Shown here: piece after piece, positions 6,751 through 13,961 of the stretch | Position numbering within the stretch: position 1 is the first letter of the stretch | Layout of the letters: each line of letters begins with the position of its first letter | From: a virus | IMG/VR virus record: IMGVR_UViG_3300009418_002376 | Span: 1 to 24,214 of that record | DNA length: 24,214 nt | Strand: one strand, 5' to 3' | The notes under the pieces: model-generated | What the model saw: only the letters and a program-made list of their open reading frames with translations | Told to the model about the DNA's origin: nothing | Database searches by the model: none | Translations under genes and position numbers: made by a program

Positions 6751-7727
6751 CGTAGTGGCTTCTTTGTGTCTGGAAGTCTAGTATTGTTACTTGAATCTCT
6801 GGTTACTGGAAGAACTGGGAATCTCAAACCATCTTTTGTGGGAGCGTTGTTCTTCTCGTTTTTTGAATTGGAAACTGATGAGCTTCCTTCTGGGCTTAGA
6901 GAGAGGACTCCTTTCAGGGAGGGAACCTTTGCATCTGTGTCAATAGCCCACAGAACCCCTTCTTCCTCGGCGTACTTTCTCATTCTTCTAACCGGTACAA
7001 TTAGGTTGAAAGTTTCACCGGCTCCTCTAACAAGCATCCCCACATACTGGCCAGCCTTTTCTCCAGACCTTTCGCTTAGAAATACTCCACCGCCACTAGA
7101 ACCCGGAAATGCGGTAACTGTTGTTTGGTCAAACACAACTCCGTCACCATTGCCCAAATCAAGAACTCTACCAACTTGAGAACAAATTCCTCGCGTCATC
7201 GAGTTACTGCCTACTTGGCCTAGTAAAGAGCCGACATGATATAGCTCAGTACCAATAGCCACTGGCTTGCCTTCATTCTTATAGAAAGTAACAGTCTTAT
7301 CGATAAAGCCTTTCTTTCTAACCATCAAGAGAGCCAAGTCTTCTCCGTTTTCAGCATCCGAGTACTTAATGACCTTGGCTTCCATCTTGATTTCGCCAAC
7401 ACGGCGACCGTCTTCAACTAACTCCTTGACAATCTGAGCATCTTTAAACTCAACAACTGTCTGAGGTTTGCCATTCTTGATTTCTACCCTGACAGACCTT
7501 AGTCCGTCTACTACGTGCGCAGCGGTCCATACAAAGTTGACCTTCTGCTTAACATTGGGGACCACTTCAACATCTCGCGTAATAATAACGCCAGAGCCTT
7601 CACCGAACCCAGACTTAACCGTAACTGAAACATCCTGTAGATGTTGATACAGTCGATTGTCCTGAGCGAAGACGCTCGTGGCAAAGATAAAAACAGATAG
7701 CAATCCTGTCCAAAAAATCTTCTTCAT
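6747..7727 (-). CDS. Secreted trypsin-like (HtrA-type) serine protease, 326 aa
   Basis: A Sec signal peptide covers residues 1-21 (MKKIFWTGLLSVFIF ... SVFA|Q). The chymotrypsin-fold domain has its triad at H71 (WTAAHV), D130 (GEDLALL) and S211 (PGSSGGG), with SGFGEGSGVII at the start of the barrel as in HtrA/S1C enzymes. There is no PDZ domain; instead residues after about 265 form a Ser/Asn/Pro/Lys-rich disordered tail ending in Lys-Arg. It should act in the periplasm or outside the cell. It is coupled downstream to the CxxC membrane protein and follows the globin-like gene. A GAGGAAGG site precedes the start. Substrate unknown: phage structural proteins, host envelope proteins and matrix are all possible. 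Confidence 0.9.
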   Translation of the reverse strand: MKKIFWTGLLSVFIFATSVFAQDNRLYQHLQDVSVTVKSGFGEGSGVIITRDVEVVPNVKQKVNFVWTAAHVVDGLRSVRVEIKNGKPQTVVEFKDAQIVKELVEDGRRVGEIKMEAKVIKYSDAENGEDLALLMVRKKGFIDKTVTFYKNEGKPVAIGTELYHVGSLLGQVGSNSMTRGICSQVGRVLDLGNGDGVVFDQTTVTAFPGSSGGGVFLSERSGEKAGQYVGMLVRGAGETFNLIVPVRRMRKYAEEEGVLWAIDTDAKVPSLKGVLSLSPEGSSSVSNSKNEKNNAPTKDGLRFPVLPVTRDSSNNTRLPDTKKPLR

Positions 7728-7752
7728 CGGAATCCTTCCTCTGTGTCTTTAA

Positions 7753-7781
7753 TTAATAACGGGTTGAAGTTACTTATTCAA
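7753..7781 (-). promoter_or_regulatory. Candidate promoter with overlapping inverted repeat before the protease gene
   Basis: On the minus strand TTGAAT and TATTAA are separated by exactly 17 bp, each matching 4 of 6 positions of the sigma-70 -35 and -10 consensus. The 6-bp inverted repeat GTTGAA/TTCAAC (7763-7782, 8-nt loop) overlaps the -35 and could be an operator or a small hairpin. It covers the end of the globin-like gene. No T run follows, so it is not an intrinsic terminator. Weak evidence. Confidence 0.28.
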
Positions 7782-8562
7782 CAACCTCACCACCCTGCAT
7801 ACGTCTTTCCAACTCTCTCTGTGGAGTATTGCCATCATTCTCAGCAACGCCGGGAGCAACCGGAACGTTAGTCGTTGAGATTGGGCGAAGTTCGTCTTCA
7901 GTAAATTCGCCACCTAGAGCAGGATGCTTAATCCATTCGATTGTTGGAATATGTCCAACATCATAAGTTTCAAAATGGTTCTTTGTCAAGAAGAATGGGG
8001 TGCTTTCATCAAAAACTTTTTCGGCTTCAATAACTGGCACGTTGAATAGCTCTACGCACATTAGGCGATAGCCTTCTCGGAAAAGCTTTTTCATTTCCTT
8101 GCCAGTGGCTTCTGACCAGTCATTTGCCCAAGTGTTTTCAGTCAACTGGGAAATGTTGCTCATAGCCTGTAGGCAAAGCTCAATCCACCTACGACAGTAG
8201 TCGTTCTTCACATCAAAGTATCGAACGGGATAAATCTTGAAAGCTCTACGCTCGTGCGTAATGTGATGAGCTTCAAGTCTCTCCATGTTATCACGTTTGG
8301 TGTTTGTATCAATTAGGTTGCACAAACGAACAAACATATTGTGATGATGCTTTACAGCGCCTAGCGTCGGGGGACCGGGAACGAAGCAATCAGTGCGAAC
8401 ACTGAAAGCCTGAACATGCTCACCAACTTTTTCAAAAAGTCTGGCCATAGCTAGGTTGTGGGTTTCCTTGTTGTCGCCAACATTGGGAATCGCCCACTTC
8501 ACGCCCTGAAACATATAGGGAAGAATGGCGTCGTGAACTGGAATTACTAAATTATCGGACAT
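7774..8562 (-). CDS. Probable globin-domain protein, 262 aa
   Basis: Residues about 20-168 align by eye with neuroglobin-type globins. The landmarks are W23 (A-helix Trp), R41-L42-F43 (B helix), F53 (CD1), F60 (CD4, same spacing as neuroglobin), H74 (E7) in KHHHNMFV, V78 (E11), and LEAHHITH with H103 (or H99/H100) as candidate proximal F8 His. Then come KIYPVRYF (FG corner and G start), ELCL at 128-131, W145 and FREGY at the end of H. A globin would bind haem and gas ligands. Residues 170-262 are an extra C-terminal part I do not recognise, ending Pro/Gly-rich. There is no signal peptide, so it should be cytoplasmic or a virion component, although it sits between two secreted proteases. A strong AAGGAGGG site precedes the ATG. 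F8 spacing to the FG corner is about two residues longer than in neuroglobin. Confidence 0.55.
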   Translation of the reverse strand: MSDNLVIPVHDAILPYMFQGVKWAIPNVGDNKETHNLAMARLFEKVGEHVQAFSVRTDCFVPGPPTLGAVKHHHNMFVRLCNLIDTNTKRDNMERLEAHHITHERRAFKIYPVRYFDVKNDYCRRWIELCLQAMSNISQLTENTWANDWSEATGKEMKKLFREGYRLMCVELFNVPVIEAEKVFDESTPFFLTKNHFETYDVGHIPTIEWIKHPALGGEFTEDELRPISTTNVPVAPGVAENDGNTPQRELERRMQGGEVVE

Positions 8563-8570
8563 GTTTAATA

Positions 8571-8578
8571 CCCTCCTT
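8571..8578 (-). promoter_or_regulatory. Strong Shine-Dalgarno before the globin-like gene
   Basis: AAGGAGGG lies 8 nt before the ATG at 8562 in the short gap after the 673-residue protease gene. It is one of the best matches to the anti-SD in the window. It fixes the start and suggests efficient translation. Confidence 0.7.
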
Positions 8579-8584
8579 ATGGGA

Positions 8585-10606
8585 TTAGTCGACGTTAAAT
8601 TTTTCTTTCAATCTTTGTCTAAGTAGCGTGTTAATTTGATTAACAGTCATGGTTTGGTCATCAGTATATTCGTTGACTAGTTCTCCAATTATAGTCATGA
8701 TTTGCTCAGCGGTAACTTTCTTTCTTGTAGCGAAAGGAATGTTAATAAACTGAGGCGGGAGGCCATGAGCAGCTACTGGTTGTTGATAGTATGGCGAAGA
8801 AACTGGAAGACCGTAGGGAACAAAGCCCGGATTGAGTCCGCTGCTCCCCTCTACTTGATTCTTCAAGTTTTCATCTATCTCGTAAGTAGTTTGAGGGTTT
8901 GGAAGCTCATCTGGCGTCATGACAAACCCGCCATTGGGATGTTCATATTTGTGAAAATGTTCATGAATATGCTCATGTTTCTTAGATTCACAATCACAGC
9001 CATCATCACTATTATACCCCAATCCCTCTGTCTCATTGTCACAATTTTCTTCATTTTCTTCTTCTTCTTCTTCTTCATCTTTCCTTCGACGCCTTCTTCC
9101 AATTCTTCCTAGTACCAAAGGCACTCCATATTTTAGAGCCAACGCCCCAAGGCTCATGCCACCTAGGGTTAGACTAACGTTTTCTACAGTGTTACCGTTT
9201 CCGCCAGTCATATCATCAAGGTAATGTTCTGAGCCTTCGATTAACTTATCCTTTTTGCCAATTAAAACAAGCAGGTTTTCTATCCTAGAAGAAAGCGAAC
9301 CCTTTTCGCCTTCAACTCTTCCGAGAAGGTCTTTCAGTCCATTGATTTCGTTTTGAGAACTTGATAGGTTCCCAGATACCCCAGACAATTCAGCCTTTAG
9401 ACTTTCATGCAGGGCTTCTAAATTTGTTAGCTTCTCTTTAAGCTCTACAATCATATCAAGATATTCTTGACGTTCTTTGTCGAAGTCTGGACCCGGTTCT
9501 ACAGGACCACCGGGGTCTGGTCTTCCCGGCCAACCATTGAACCCGCCTCCACCATCTGGGGGACCACCTCCGGGTGGCTGTGGGTTTGGGTTTGGTGGTG
9601 GGCACGGGTTGTTGAATGGACACCAAGGGAAAAGACCTTCTCCGTTATATAGCTCTTTAATCTTTATGCCCTTAAAGAAATCTAGACTCTTGCGCATGCT
9701 GCCATCTTCAAGAGTTACAATGGGGCAGTACATGAATTCGCCGTTTTTGGTTCTTCTTAGGCCACCCTTTTCTGGAATTATGATATGTTCACCCATCCCT
9801 TGCTTGCATTGAGGGCAAACCTTTTTCATTCGTTCCGGTTGGGGCTTAGAAGTTTTTTCTTTTGGGTGGTCGTGGCCATCGTGGACAACTCTATAAGAAG
9901 TTTCGATTGGATGTCCATGACCGTTACCTTCAATAATTTCATAGATTTGTTTAAGAGATAGACCAGCGCCGTAGTCATCTGGTCCATCGTCTGTCCAAGC
10001 GCCATCTCCGACTCGCCAAGCAAGTAAAACACCTATGCGAGTTTGAAGTTCATCCTTTTCATCTTTGATTAGGACGAGAACGCCACTGCCAGATTGACCA
10101 CCTATTGGAGCAGCGTTAAAGCTTACGACAGCACCGGTATTTCTTATAACTCTACCGTACCAAGCCATGGCCCACTGTCCGCTTGGACAACCGCCAGCCA
10201 TAATATAATCGTTTGGCTTGATTTCTGTACCCTTTGGGGCAAGAGGGATAATTCTTGGTGGATATCTACCAAAGTATTTCTTTTTTACAGAAATTACGGC
10301 TAGGTCAAGAGCAGTGCCATCTTTATATTCGACATATTCAGTCTTAAACGGTAGCATGGCAGACTTGTAGCCACTCTGAAAAAATTCTACATGCCCTCTT
10401 CTGGCGCGGTCTATAACGTGTCCATTAGTTAGAATAAAATACTTATCTTCGTCTTCTGCAAATACTGTACCGCTTCCTCTAGCTCCACTTGTACTGACTC
10501 TACAAACAGCCTCTAGGGCTTGGTCCATCGTTAGGGGTTTTGCTTCTGCGATGCTAGAAAGCAACACACCCAATCCAAAAACGATTGAGAATATTAGCTT
10601 ATTCAT
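8585..10606 (-). CDS. Secreted multidomain trypsin-like serine protease with coiled coil and membrane anchor, 673 aa
   Basis: A signal peptide (1-22, cut after AEA) is followed by a chymotrypsin-fold protease domain to about 225, with triad H63 (TNGHV), D101 (ALDLAVI) and S172 (GGQSGSG). Residues 230-248 are His-rich (HGH, HDGHDH). A cysteine region at 264-335 (CPQC, YCP, WCP, PC) may bind zinc. Next come a Pro/Gly collagen-like linker (336-374), a long coiled coil (377-455), a hydrophobic segment (about 478-500), the polybasic RRRRRK, a run of Glu, a Cys/His patch (CDCE, HEHIHEHFH) and a C-terminal helical domain with LVNEYTDDQTMTVNQI. Topology would be protease outside, acidic tail inside. 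A phage-encoded membrane-tethered protease is unusual; target unknown. Confidence 0.85.
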   Translation of the reverse strand: MNKLIFSIVFGLGVLLSSIAEAKPLTMDQALEAVCRVSTSGARGSGTVFAEDEDKYFILTNGHVIDRARRGHVEFFQSGYKSAMLPFKTEYVEYKDGTALDLAVISVKKKYFGRYPPRIIPLAPKGTEIKPNDYIMAGGCPSGQWAMAWYGRVIRNTGAVVSFNAAPIGGQSGSGVLVLIKDEKDELQTRIGVLLAWRVGDGAWTDDGPDDYGAGLSLKQIYEIIEGNGHGHPIETSYRVVHDGHDHPKEKTSKPQPERMKKVCPQCKQGMGEHIIIPEKGGLRRTKNGEFMYCPIVTLEDGSMRKSLDFFKGIKIKELYNGEGLFPWCPFNNPCPPPNPNPQPPGGGPPDGGGGFNGWPGRPDPGGPVEPGPDFDKERQEYLDMIVELKEKLTNLEALHESLKAELSGVSGNLSSSQNEINGLKDLLGRVEGEKGSLSSRIENLLVLIGKKDKLIEGSEHYLDDMTGGNGNTVENVSLTLGGMSLGALALKYGVPLVLGRIGRRRRRKDEEEEEEENEENCDNETEGLGYNSDDGCDCESKKHEHIHEHFHKYEHPNGGFVMTPDELPNPQTTYEIDENLKNQVEGSSGLNPGFVPYGLPVSSPYYQQPVAAHGLPPQFINIPFATRKKVTAEQIMTIIGELVNEYTDDQTMTVNQINTLLRQRLKEKFNVD

Positions 10607-10612
10607 TATAGC

Positions 10613-11269
10613 TTACCAATCTTTTTCGAGGGTGAACTGATACTTAAACAAAGGAGAGCGAGCCAAATCGGCTGGCGTTGTGGCCGCGTCTGCCAAAAAG
10701 GGACATGGGTCTAAGTAATTAATTCGGTAAGCATAGGTTACGGCTGTGCTACACACAAAAACCTCGTTGGGTTCATCATCTTTGATATTTTGTGGTGCGA
10801 GCCTGCAAAAAGGAAGATAGTGTTTTCCAAGCTTGACAAAGTTCTTCCAGCCATAAGGAAGACCAGTAAGCTTTAACATCGTATCCGTAACGTTTTTTGC
10901 AACTCCCGCATCAAATTTATATTCGAGTTGCTTATTTTCGTACTCAACTTTTACGGAACGATTCTCGTTGTTTTCAGGCCAAGATGAAAATTGATTATAG
11001 GATATGAGATTTGATGGTCTAAAAACATCTATGTTATCTGGATGAGTGTCTACTTGTGTTTTAAGAGACACCGACCTACCTCCGCGAAATTCCCTAAACT
11101 CCACGCATTCAATGTTATCCCCATCCCAGTGGGCCATAGCCGCGTGACTATGCACCCCGCTTCCATATCTTTTTATTAGCCAGCTTATCAGACCCCTACC
11201 ACGAAACAGTAAAACATCAGCTTCTTGAACATAGTTGATTGCTTCGTGGTAGGGAACTAGATTAATCAT
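10613..11269 (-). CDS. YiiX/NlpC-P60-like permuted papain-fold cysteine hydrolase (possible endolysin)
   Basis: The 218 residues follow the YiiX/YebB pattern of permuted NlpC/P60-like enzymes: EADVLLFRGRGLISWLIKR at 16-34, catalytic His H42 (HSHAAM), an acidic strand after it (IECVEF), catalytic Cys C173 (VFVCSTAV), and the C-terminal PADLARSP (199-206) common in this family. Known members cleave amide or ester bonds, often in peptidoglycan or lipids. There is no signal peptide, so export would need a holin. It starts on the stop codon of the membrane/coiled-coil protein (TAATG), the arrangement of a holin-lysin pair. A virion-associated hydrolase or a role other than lysis is possible. Confidence 0.75.
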   Translation of the reverse strand: MINLVPYHEAINYVQEADVLLFRGRGLISWLIKRYGSGVHSHAAMAHWDGDNIECVEFREFRGGRSVSLKTQVDTHPDNIDVFRPSNLISYNQFSSWPENNENRSVKVEYENKQLEYKFDAGVAKNVTDTMLKLTGLPYGWKNFVKLGKHYLPFCRLAPQNIKDDEPNEVFVCSTAVTYAYRINYLDPCPFLADAATTPADLARSPLFKYQFTLEKDW

Positions 11270-11589
11270 TACTTTGGCTCTTCTAATTTTTTGTCAATCC
11301 TGTCTAATATATCCGCTATTCTTCTTTGGTCACCGACCAATTTTGTTATTACCTGCTGCATATCCTTCTGAATTTCCGCCCAACTTCTAGGAACATAAAC
11401 TAATGGAGTTCCATCTACATCACATTTTGACATGACTTCATGCATATCTTTTAACCAATCTCTTTCTTCGTCCATTAGGACTGACTGTTTTCGAATTGAT
11501 TTAGTGACAAGAATTTCAATAATCTTTCCGAGTCCTACAACCACTACAACAATAGTCGCCAACACTGGAACGGAAAAAATGGATTCCAT
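11269..11589 (-). CDS. Single-span membrane protein with coiled coil (holin- or spanin-like), 106 aa
   Basis: Residues 5-30 are strongly hydrophobic (VPVLATIVVVVVGLGKIIEI), then a Lys/Arg patch (TKSIRKQ) places the remainder in the cytoplasm or, if the N-terminus acts as a signal anchor, outside. The C-terminal third (WAEIQKDMQQVITKLV ... ADILDRIDKKLEE) is an amphipathic coiled coil. Size and layout fit phage holins or XhlA-like membrane-associated lysis proteins. It overlaps the next gene, the cysteine hydrolase, by 1 nt. It is the first gene after the intrinsic terminator at 11611-11648, so it needs its own promoter or read-through. Confidence 0.65.
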   Translation of the reverse strand: MESIFSVPVLATIVVVVVGLGKIIEILVTKSIRKQSVLMDEERDWLKDMHEVMSKCDVDGTPLVYVPRSWAEIQKDMQQVITKLVGDQRRIADILDRIDKKLEEPK

Positions 11590-11610
11590 GATAGACTCTC
11601 TCTTTTCAAA

Positions 11611-11648
11611 GAAAAAAGAGGGGACCGGTCAAGCGGCCAGTCCCCTCC
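11611..11648 (-). terminator. Strong intrinsic (Rho-independent) terminator
   Basis: On the minus strand GAGGGGACTGG pairs with CCGGTCCCCTC across a 4-nt loop. The 13-bp stem (618-630 with 635-647, each offset by 11000) has one mismatch and one wobble, and is followed at once by six Ts. It lies 27 nt after the stop of the structural-type gene and so ends that transcript. It is the clearest terminator in the window. Confidence 0.9.
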
Positions 11649-11674
11649 TTGGACATGCTAGACTGCTAAAAAAA

Positions 11675-12346
11675 TTAGCCGTTCTTTGCCGGGTAGTCTG
11701 CCTGAGTAGGCGTCTTGCCCGTTTCGAGGTAAGTCAATTCGCCGGGAATCGCTAGGGTCGGGTACTCTGCTAGGGCAGTAAGTGCTGACCCACCAGACGA
11801 GTCTCGGTAAACTTCGTTGGCGGCAGAGGGATAGGTTGACCAGTTGCCACGTTCCCCAGAAATGCCAACTGGGTTCCAGTATCGAGCGCGATGAGCAGTA
11901 GCGGTTGCTGCGCCATGCTGTCTAAACGTAGTGTTAAGAGCCTTGCGCGTGCCATCGTCGGACGACGGGAAGTAGATGGCTGTGTTACTGGTATTGTTGA
12001 TATAGTCAGACCAGCCTCTAATAATCCAGCCGTTGCCATTCGAGATGGAATGACCAGCGACGCCGGGTTCAAATGCGATGGTTCCGCTACCCTTGGCAGT
12101 CTGAACGCCTGTTACGCCAACCGGAGTCGCCTGAGTTCCGCCATTGATGGCTAAAACTCTTGAGCGTCTAACCGCGCCGTCGTCGGCGTTGTCACGAAGA
12201 TTAAAGGTCTTCGTAATGGGGTTACCGGTAGTAACCGTGCTGGCATCTGTGACGCCAATTGCGCTTCCACCTTCTTTTTGTACTGGAGCAGTGTCTGTGT
12301 TGTCTGTGGTGGAAACAACTCTCGTAAACTTTGTACCTACTGACAT
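11675..12346 (-). CDS. Probable phage structural protein, 223 aa
   Basis: A 223-residue protein rich in Thr, Ser, Gly, Ala and Asn and poor in Cys and Lys, with many short beta-prone stretches (TKTFNLRDN, GSGTIAFEPG, GWIIRGWSDY, NTAIYFPSSD). Composition fits a virion surface, head decoration or tail fibre protein; no specific family recognised. It is visibly more GC-rich than its neighbours. It stands alone between an upstream AT-rich inverted repeat and a strong terminator, right after a sigma factor gene, which suggests a separately controlled, highly expressed late gene. AAAGGTG is the likely ribosome binding site. The structural role is inferred from composition and context. Confidence 0.7.
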   Translation of the reverse strand: MSVGTKFTRVVSTTDNTDTAPVQKEGGSAIGVTDASTVTTGNPITKTFNLRDNADDGAVRRSRVLAINGGTQATPVGVTGVQTAKGSGTIAFEPGVAGHSISNGNGWIIRGWSDYINNTSNTAIYFPSSDDGTRKALNTTFRQHGAATATAHRARYWNPVGISGERGNWSTYPSAANEVYRDSSGGSALTALAEYPTLAIPGELTYLETGKTPTQADYPAKNG

Positions 12347-12390
12347 GATAAAACACCTTTCATATGGCGCTTTATTGGTCCTTTTTTTCC

Positions 12391-12422
12391 TATAATATAG
12401 AGTCCAGTCCTAGTATATTATA
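12391..12422 (-). promoter_or_regulatory. AT-rich inverted repeat, candidate promoter for the structural gene
   Basis: TATAATATA (12391-12399) and TATATTATA (12414-12422) form a perfect 9-bp inverted repeat with a 14-nt centre. Read on the minus strand the upstream arm contains a perfect -10 hexamer TATAAT at 12417-12422, but no good -35 is found at 16-18 bp. It sits in the 87-nt gap between the sigma gene stop and the structural gene. It may be a -10-only or T4-late-like promoter used by the phage sigma factor, or an operator; AT-rich chance similarity cannot be excluded. Confidence 0.4.
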
Positions 12423-12433
12423 CACCAATTGTA

Positions 12434-12922
12434 CTAGTCGATGATTCTATTTCTGTGGGATTGCAATTGTTCCATAGCTTCCTTAAGGTATCTTCTTGCG
12501 GTTTCCCTACTGTAATCATTGGCATCGCCAATCTCTTCCATAGTGAGATTATAAAAAAACCTCTGTTTTACTACCCTTTTTAGCCTTGGACTTAGAGAGT
12601 CCACTATATCTAAAAGTTCTACAAGCTCGTAATCCCCGCTATCTCCTAGAAAAGTATCGCAGGTGAGATACCTTCTACGATTTCTTCTTAGGTAGAGCTT
12701 ACATTCCCAGTCTATACTGACGTATAGGAAGTTTGAGAACTTTCTCTTTTTTGCGATGTCGTATTTTTTAAGGGCTTTCCAAAGTCCTATCAGCTGGCAT
12801 GATTCTATCTCGTCGATAGGCATGCTTCTGTAATATTTCTTTGCCAAAAATCCGAAAACCCTCTTGGTATCCTCTTTATTAAGAGATACTTCAAAATCTT
12901 CTGATGATACTTCCGTGTCCAC
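12434..12922 (-). CDS. Phage sigma-70-family RNA polymerase sigma factor, 162 aa
   Basis: Redirects host RNA polymerase to phage promoters. Residues about 15-85 resemble region 2, with YYRSMPIDEIESCQLIGLWK followed by KKRKFSNFLYVSIDWECK and an Arg-rich RRNRRR segment. Residues about 108-155 are region 4: LSPRLKRVVKQRFFYNLTMEEI, then an HTH ending in YSRETARRYLKEAMEQLQ. Regions 1, 3 and most linkers are missing, as in small phage or ECF-like sigmas. It is the last gene before the AT-rich inverted repeat and the structural gene, so it may drive late transcription. The gene starts 9 nt after the 203-residue gene. An ECF host-like sigma is the main alternative label. Confidence 0.85.
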   Translation of the reverse strand: MDTEVSSEDFEVSLNKEDTKRVFGFLAKKYYRSMPIDEIESCQLIGLWKALKKYDIAKKRKFSNFLYVSIDWECKLYLRRNRRRYLTCDTFLGDSGDYELVELLDIVDSLSPRLKRVVKQRFFYNLTMEEIGDANDYSRETARRYLKEAMEQLQSHRNRIID

Positions 12923-12931
12923 TTTAAATCC

Positions 12932-13543
12932 TCAGTCATTTGTTAGTAAGATTCCTCCAGACAAACTCTTTGCGTGGATATATATAGATAACTTTTGCAT
13001 GTAGTTTTCATCGTCCTGAGTGTCAGCGCAGACTGAGCTAATTTCTCCATTTGGAAAAATAAATATTGCCCAGTGGTTCTTTTTTGATAGTTCTAGCTTT
13101 AATCTTTTAATCTCAAAAAGAACATCGTTATCTAAATCCAAACCGTCTTCTTCGTTTTCGTGCTTTCCTAAAATTTCCCTCTCTATTTCTAGCCTTATCT
13201 TTTTAAAATCGAATAGATTTCCGATACCTAGAAAAAACTTATACCTTGTTATTGCCTTAAGGGCTTCAACACCGTCTATTACTTCTATGGTGCTTATAAT
13301 TGCCGGGGTTATGTCAAAATTAGTATGACCAACCCAACAATCGAATTGCTTAGACGGGCTTAGCTTATCGTGAAGCTTGTACATACCCAAGGGTGTAACT
13401 ACAAGATTTGGAATTCTTTCAGCCAGACCCATGGCTTCAATAATTTCTTCTTCATCTAAGCCTTCTAGGTTGTAGTTGGAAGCTGCTTCCTGTTCAATTA
13501 TGTCGTCGTCCCATTTTTCCCACGCTATTAAATTTTCTGACAT
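12932..13543 (-). CDS. Hypothetical phage protein, 203 aa
   Basis: An acidic 203-residue soluble protein (N-terminus with EKWDDDIIEQE and LDEEEIIEAM). The middle contains a Lys/Glu-rich helical stretch (KIRLEIEREILGKHENEEDG) and the last third has beta strands (HWAIFIFPNGEISSVCAD). No family recognised and no signal or membrane segment. It lies immediately upstream of the sigma gene with a 9-nt gap and may be expressed with it; an acidic partner such as a sigma regulator is a guess from position only. Confidence 0.6.
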   Translation of the reverse strand: MSENLIAWEKWDDDIIEQEAASNYNLEGLDEEEIIEAMGLAERIPNLVVTPLGMYKLHDKLSPSKQFDCWVGHTNFDITPAIISTIEVIDGVEALKAITRYKFFLGIGNLFDFKKIRLEIEREILGKHENEEDGLDLDNDVLFEIKRLKLELSKKNHWAIFIFPNGEISSVCADTQDDENYMQKLSIYIHAKSLSGGILLTND

Positions 13544-13553
13544 GGTCGTACTC

Positions 13554-13961
13554 CTATAGGGAGTTTGGGAAGATATCTGAGTTAGGATTTAGAGCATCTG
13601 TTGGTTTAACTACAGCAGAATTTTCCCCTGCTTCTAGGGCAGCTACTATCAGGAGATAAACACCAAGGCGCTCTTGTTCTACACATGTTTCTAAAATAAT
13701 CTTTAGGGTGTCTTGTAGTAAAATGCCAGTATTAACCTGATTTAGAAGTTCGGTGAACGTGGCTATGTCTTCTGCTCCGTCGCCAAAAGAACAGGCAACA
13801 TATGTATATCCATCTCTTAAGACTTGAAACTCTAGGGAGGCAGCAATCTCGTCTTCACTCACGTCGCCTTCTTCAAGAGATTCGTCGGTTATTTCTTCAG
13901 GTGGTTCAGGACTCTCCTCTTTTTTAAATAATTTTAGAAATGTTTGCCAAGATTTCTTCAT
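13554..13961 (-). CDS. Hypothetical phage protein, 135 aa
   Basis: A 135-residue acidic protein. A basic N-terminus (MKKSWQTFLKLFKKEE) is followed by a disordered Glu/Pro-rich stretch to about residue 42, then an ordered alpha/beta domain (LEFQVLRDGYTYVACSFGDG ... QDTLKIILETCVEQERLGVYLLIVAALEAG). No family recognised. It overlaps the preceding 124-residue gene by 38 nt. Similar short acidic proteins are common in phage structural regions, but function is open. Confidence 0.6.
   Translation of the reverse strand: MKKSWQTFLKLFKKEESPEPPEEITDESLEEGDVSEDEIAASLEFQVLRDGYTYVACSFGDGAEDIATFTELLNQVNTGILLQDTLKIILETCVEQERLGVYLLIVAALEAGENSAVVKPTDALNPNSDIFPNSL

Noticed and set aside
9050-9085. GAA/TTC microsatellite as a possible frameshift or assembly artefact
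   Set aside because: It encodes the Glu run of the protease in frame and the frame continues into a sensible C-terminal domain, so no break is evident, though slippage variation is possible.
9477-9812. Gly/Pro-rich 111-codon plus-strand frame
   Set aside because: It is the antisense of the Pro/Gly linker of the 673-residue protease, which mirrors to another Gly/Pro-rich frame.
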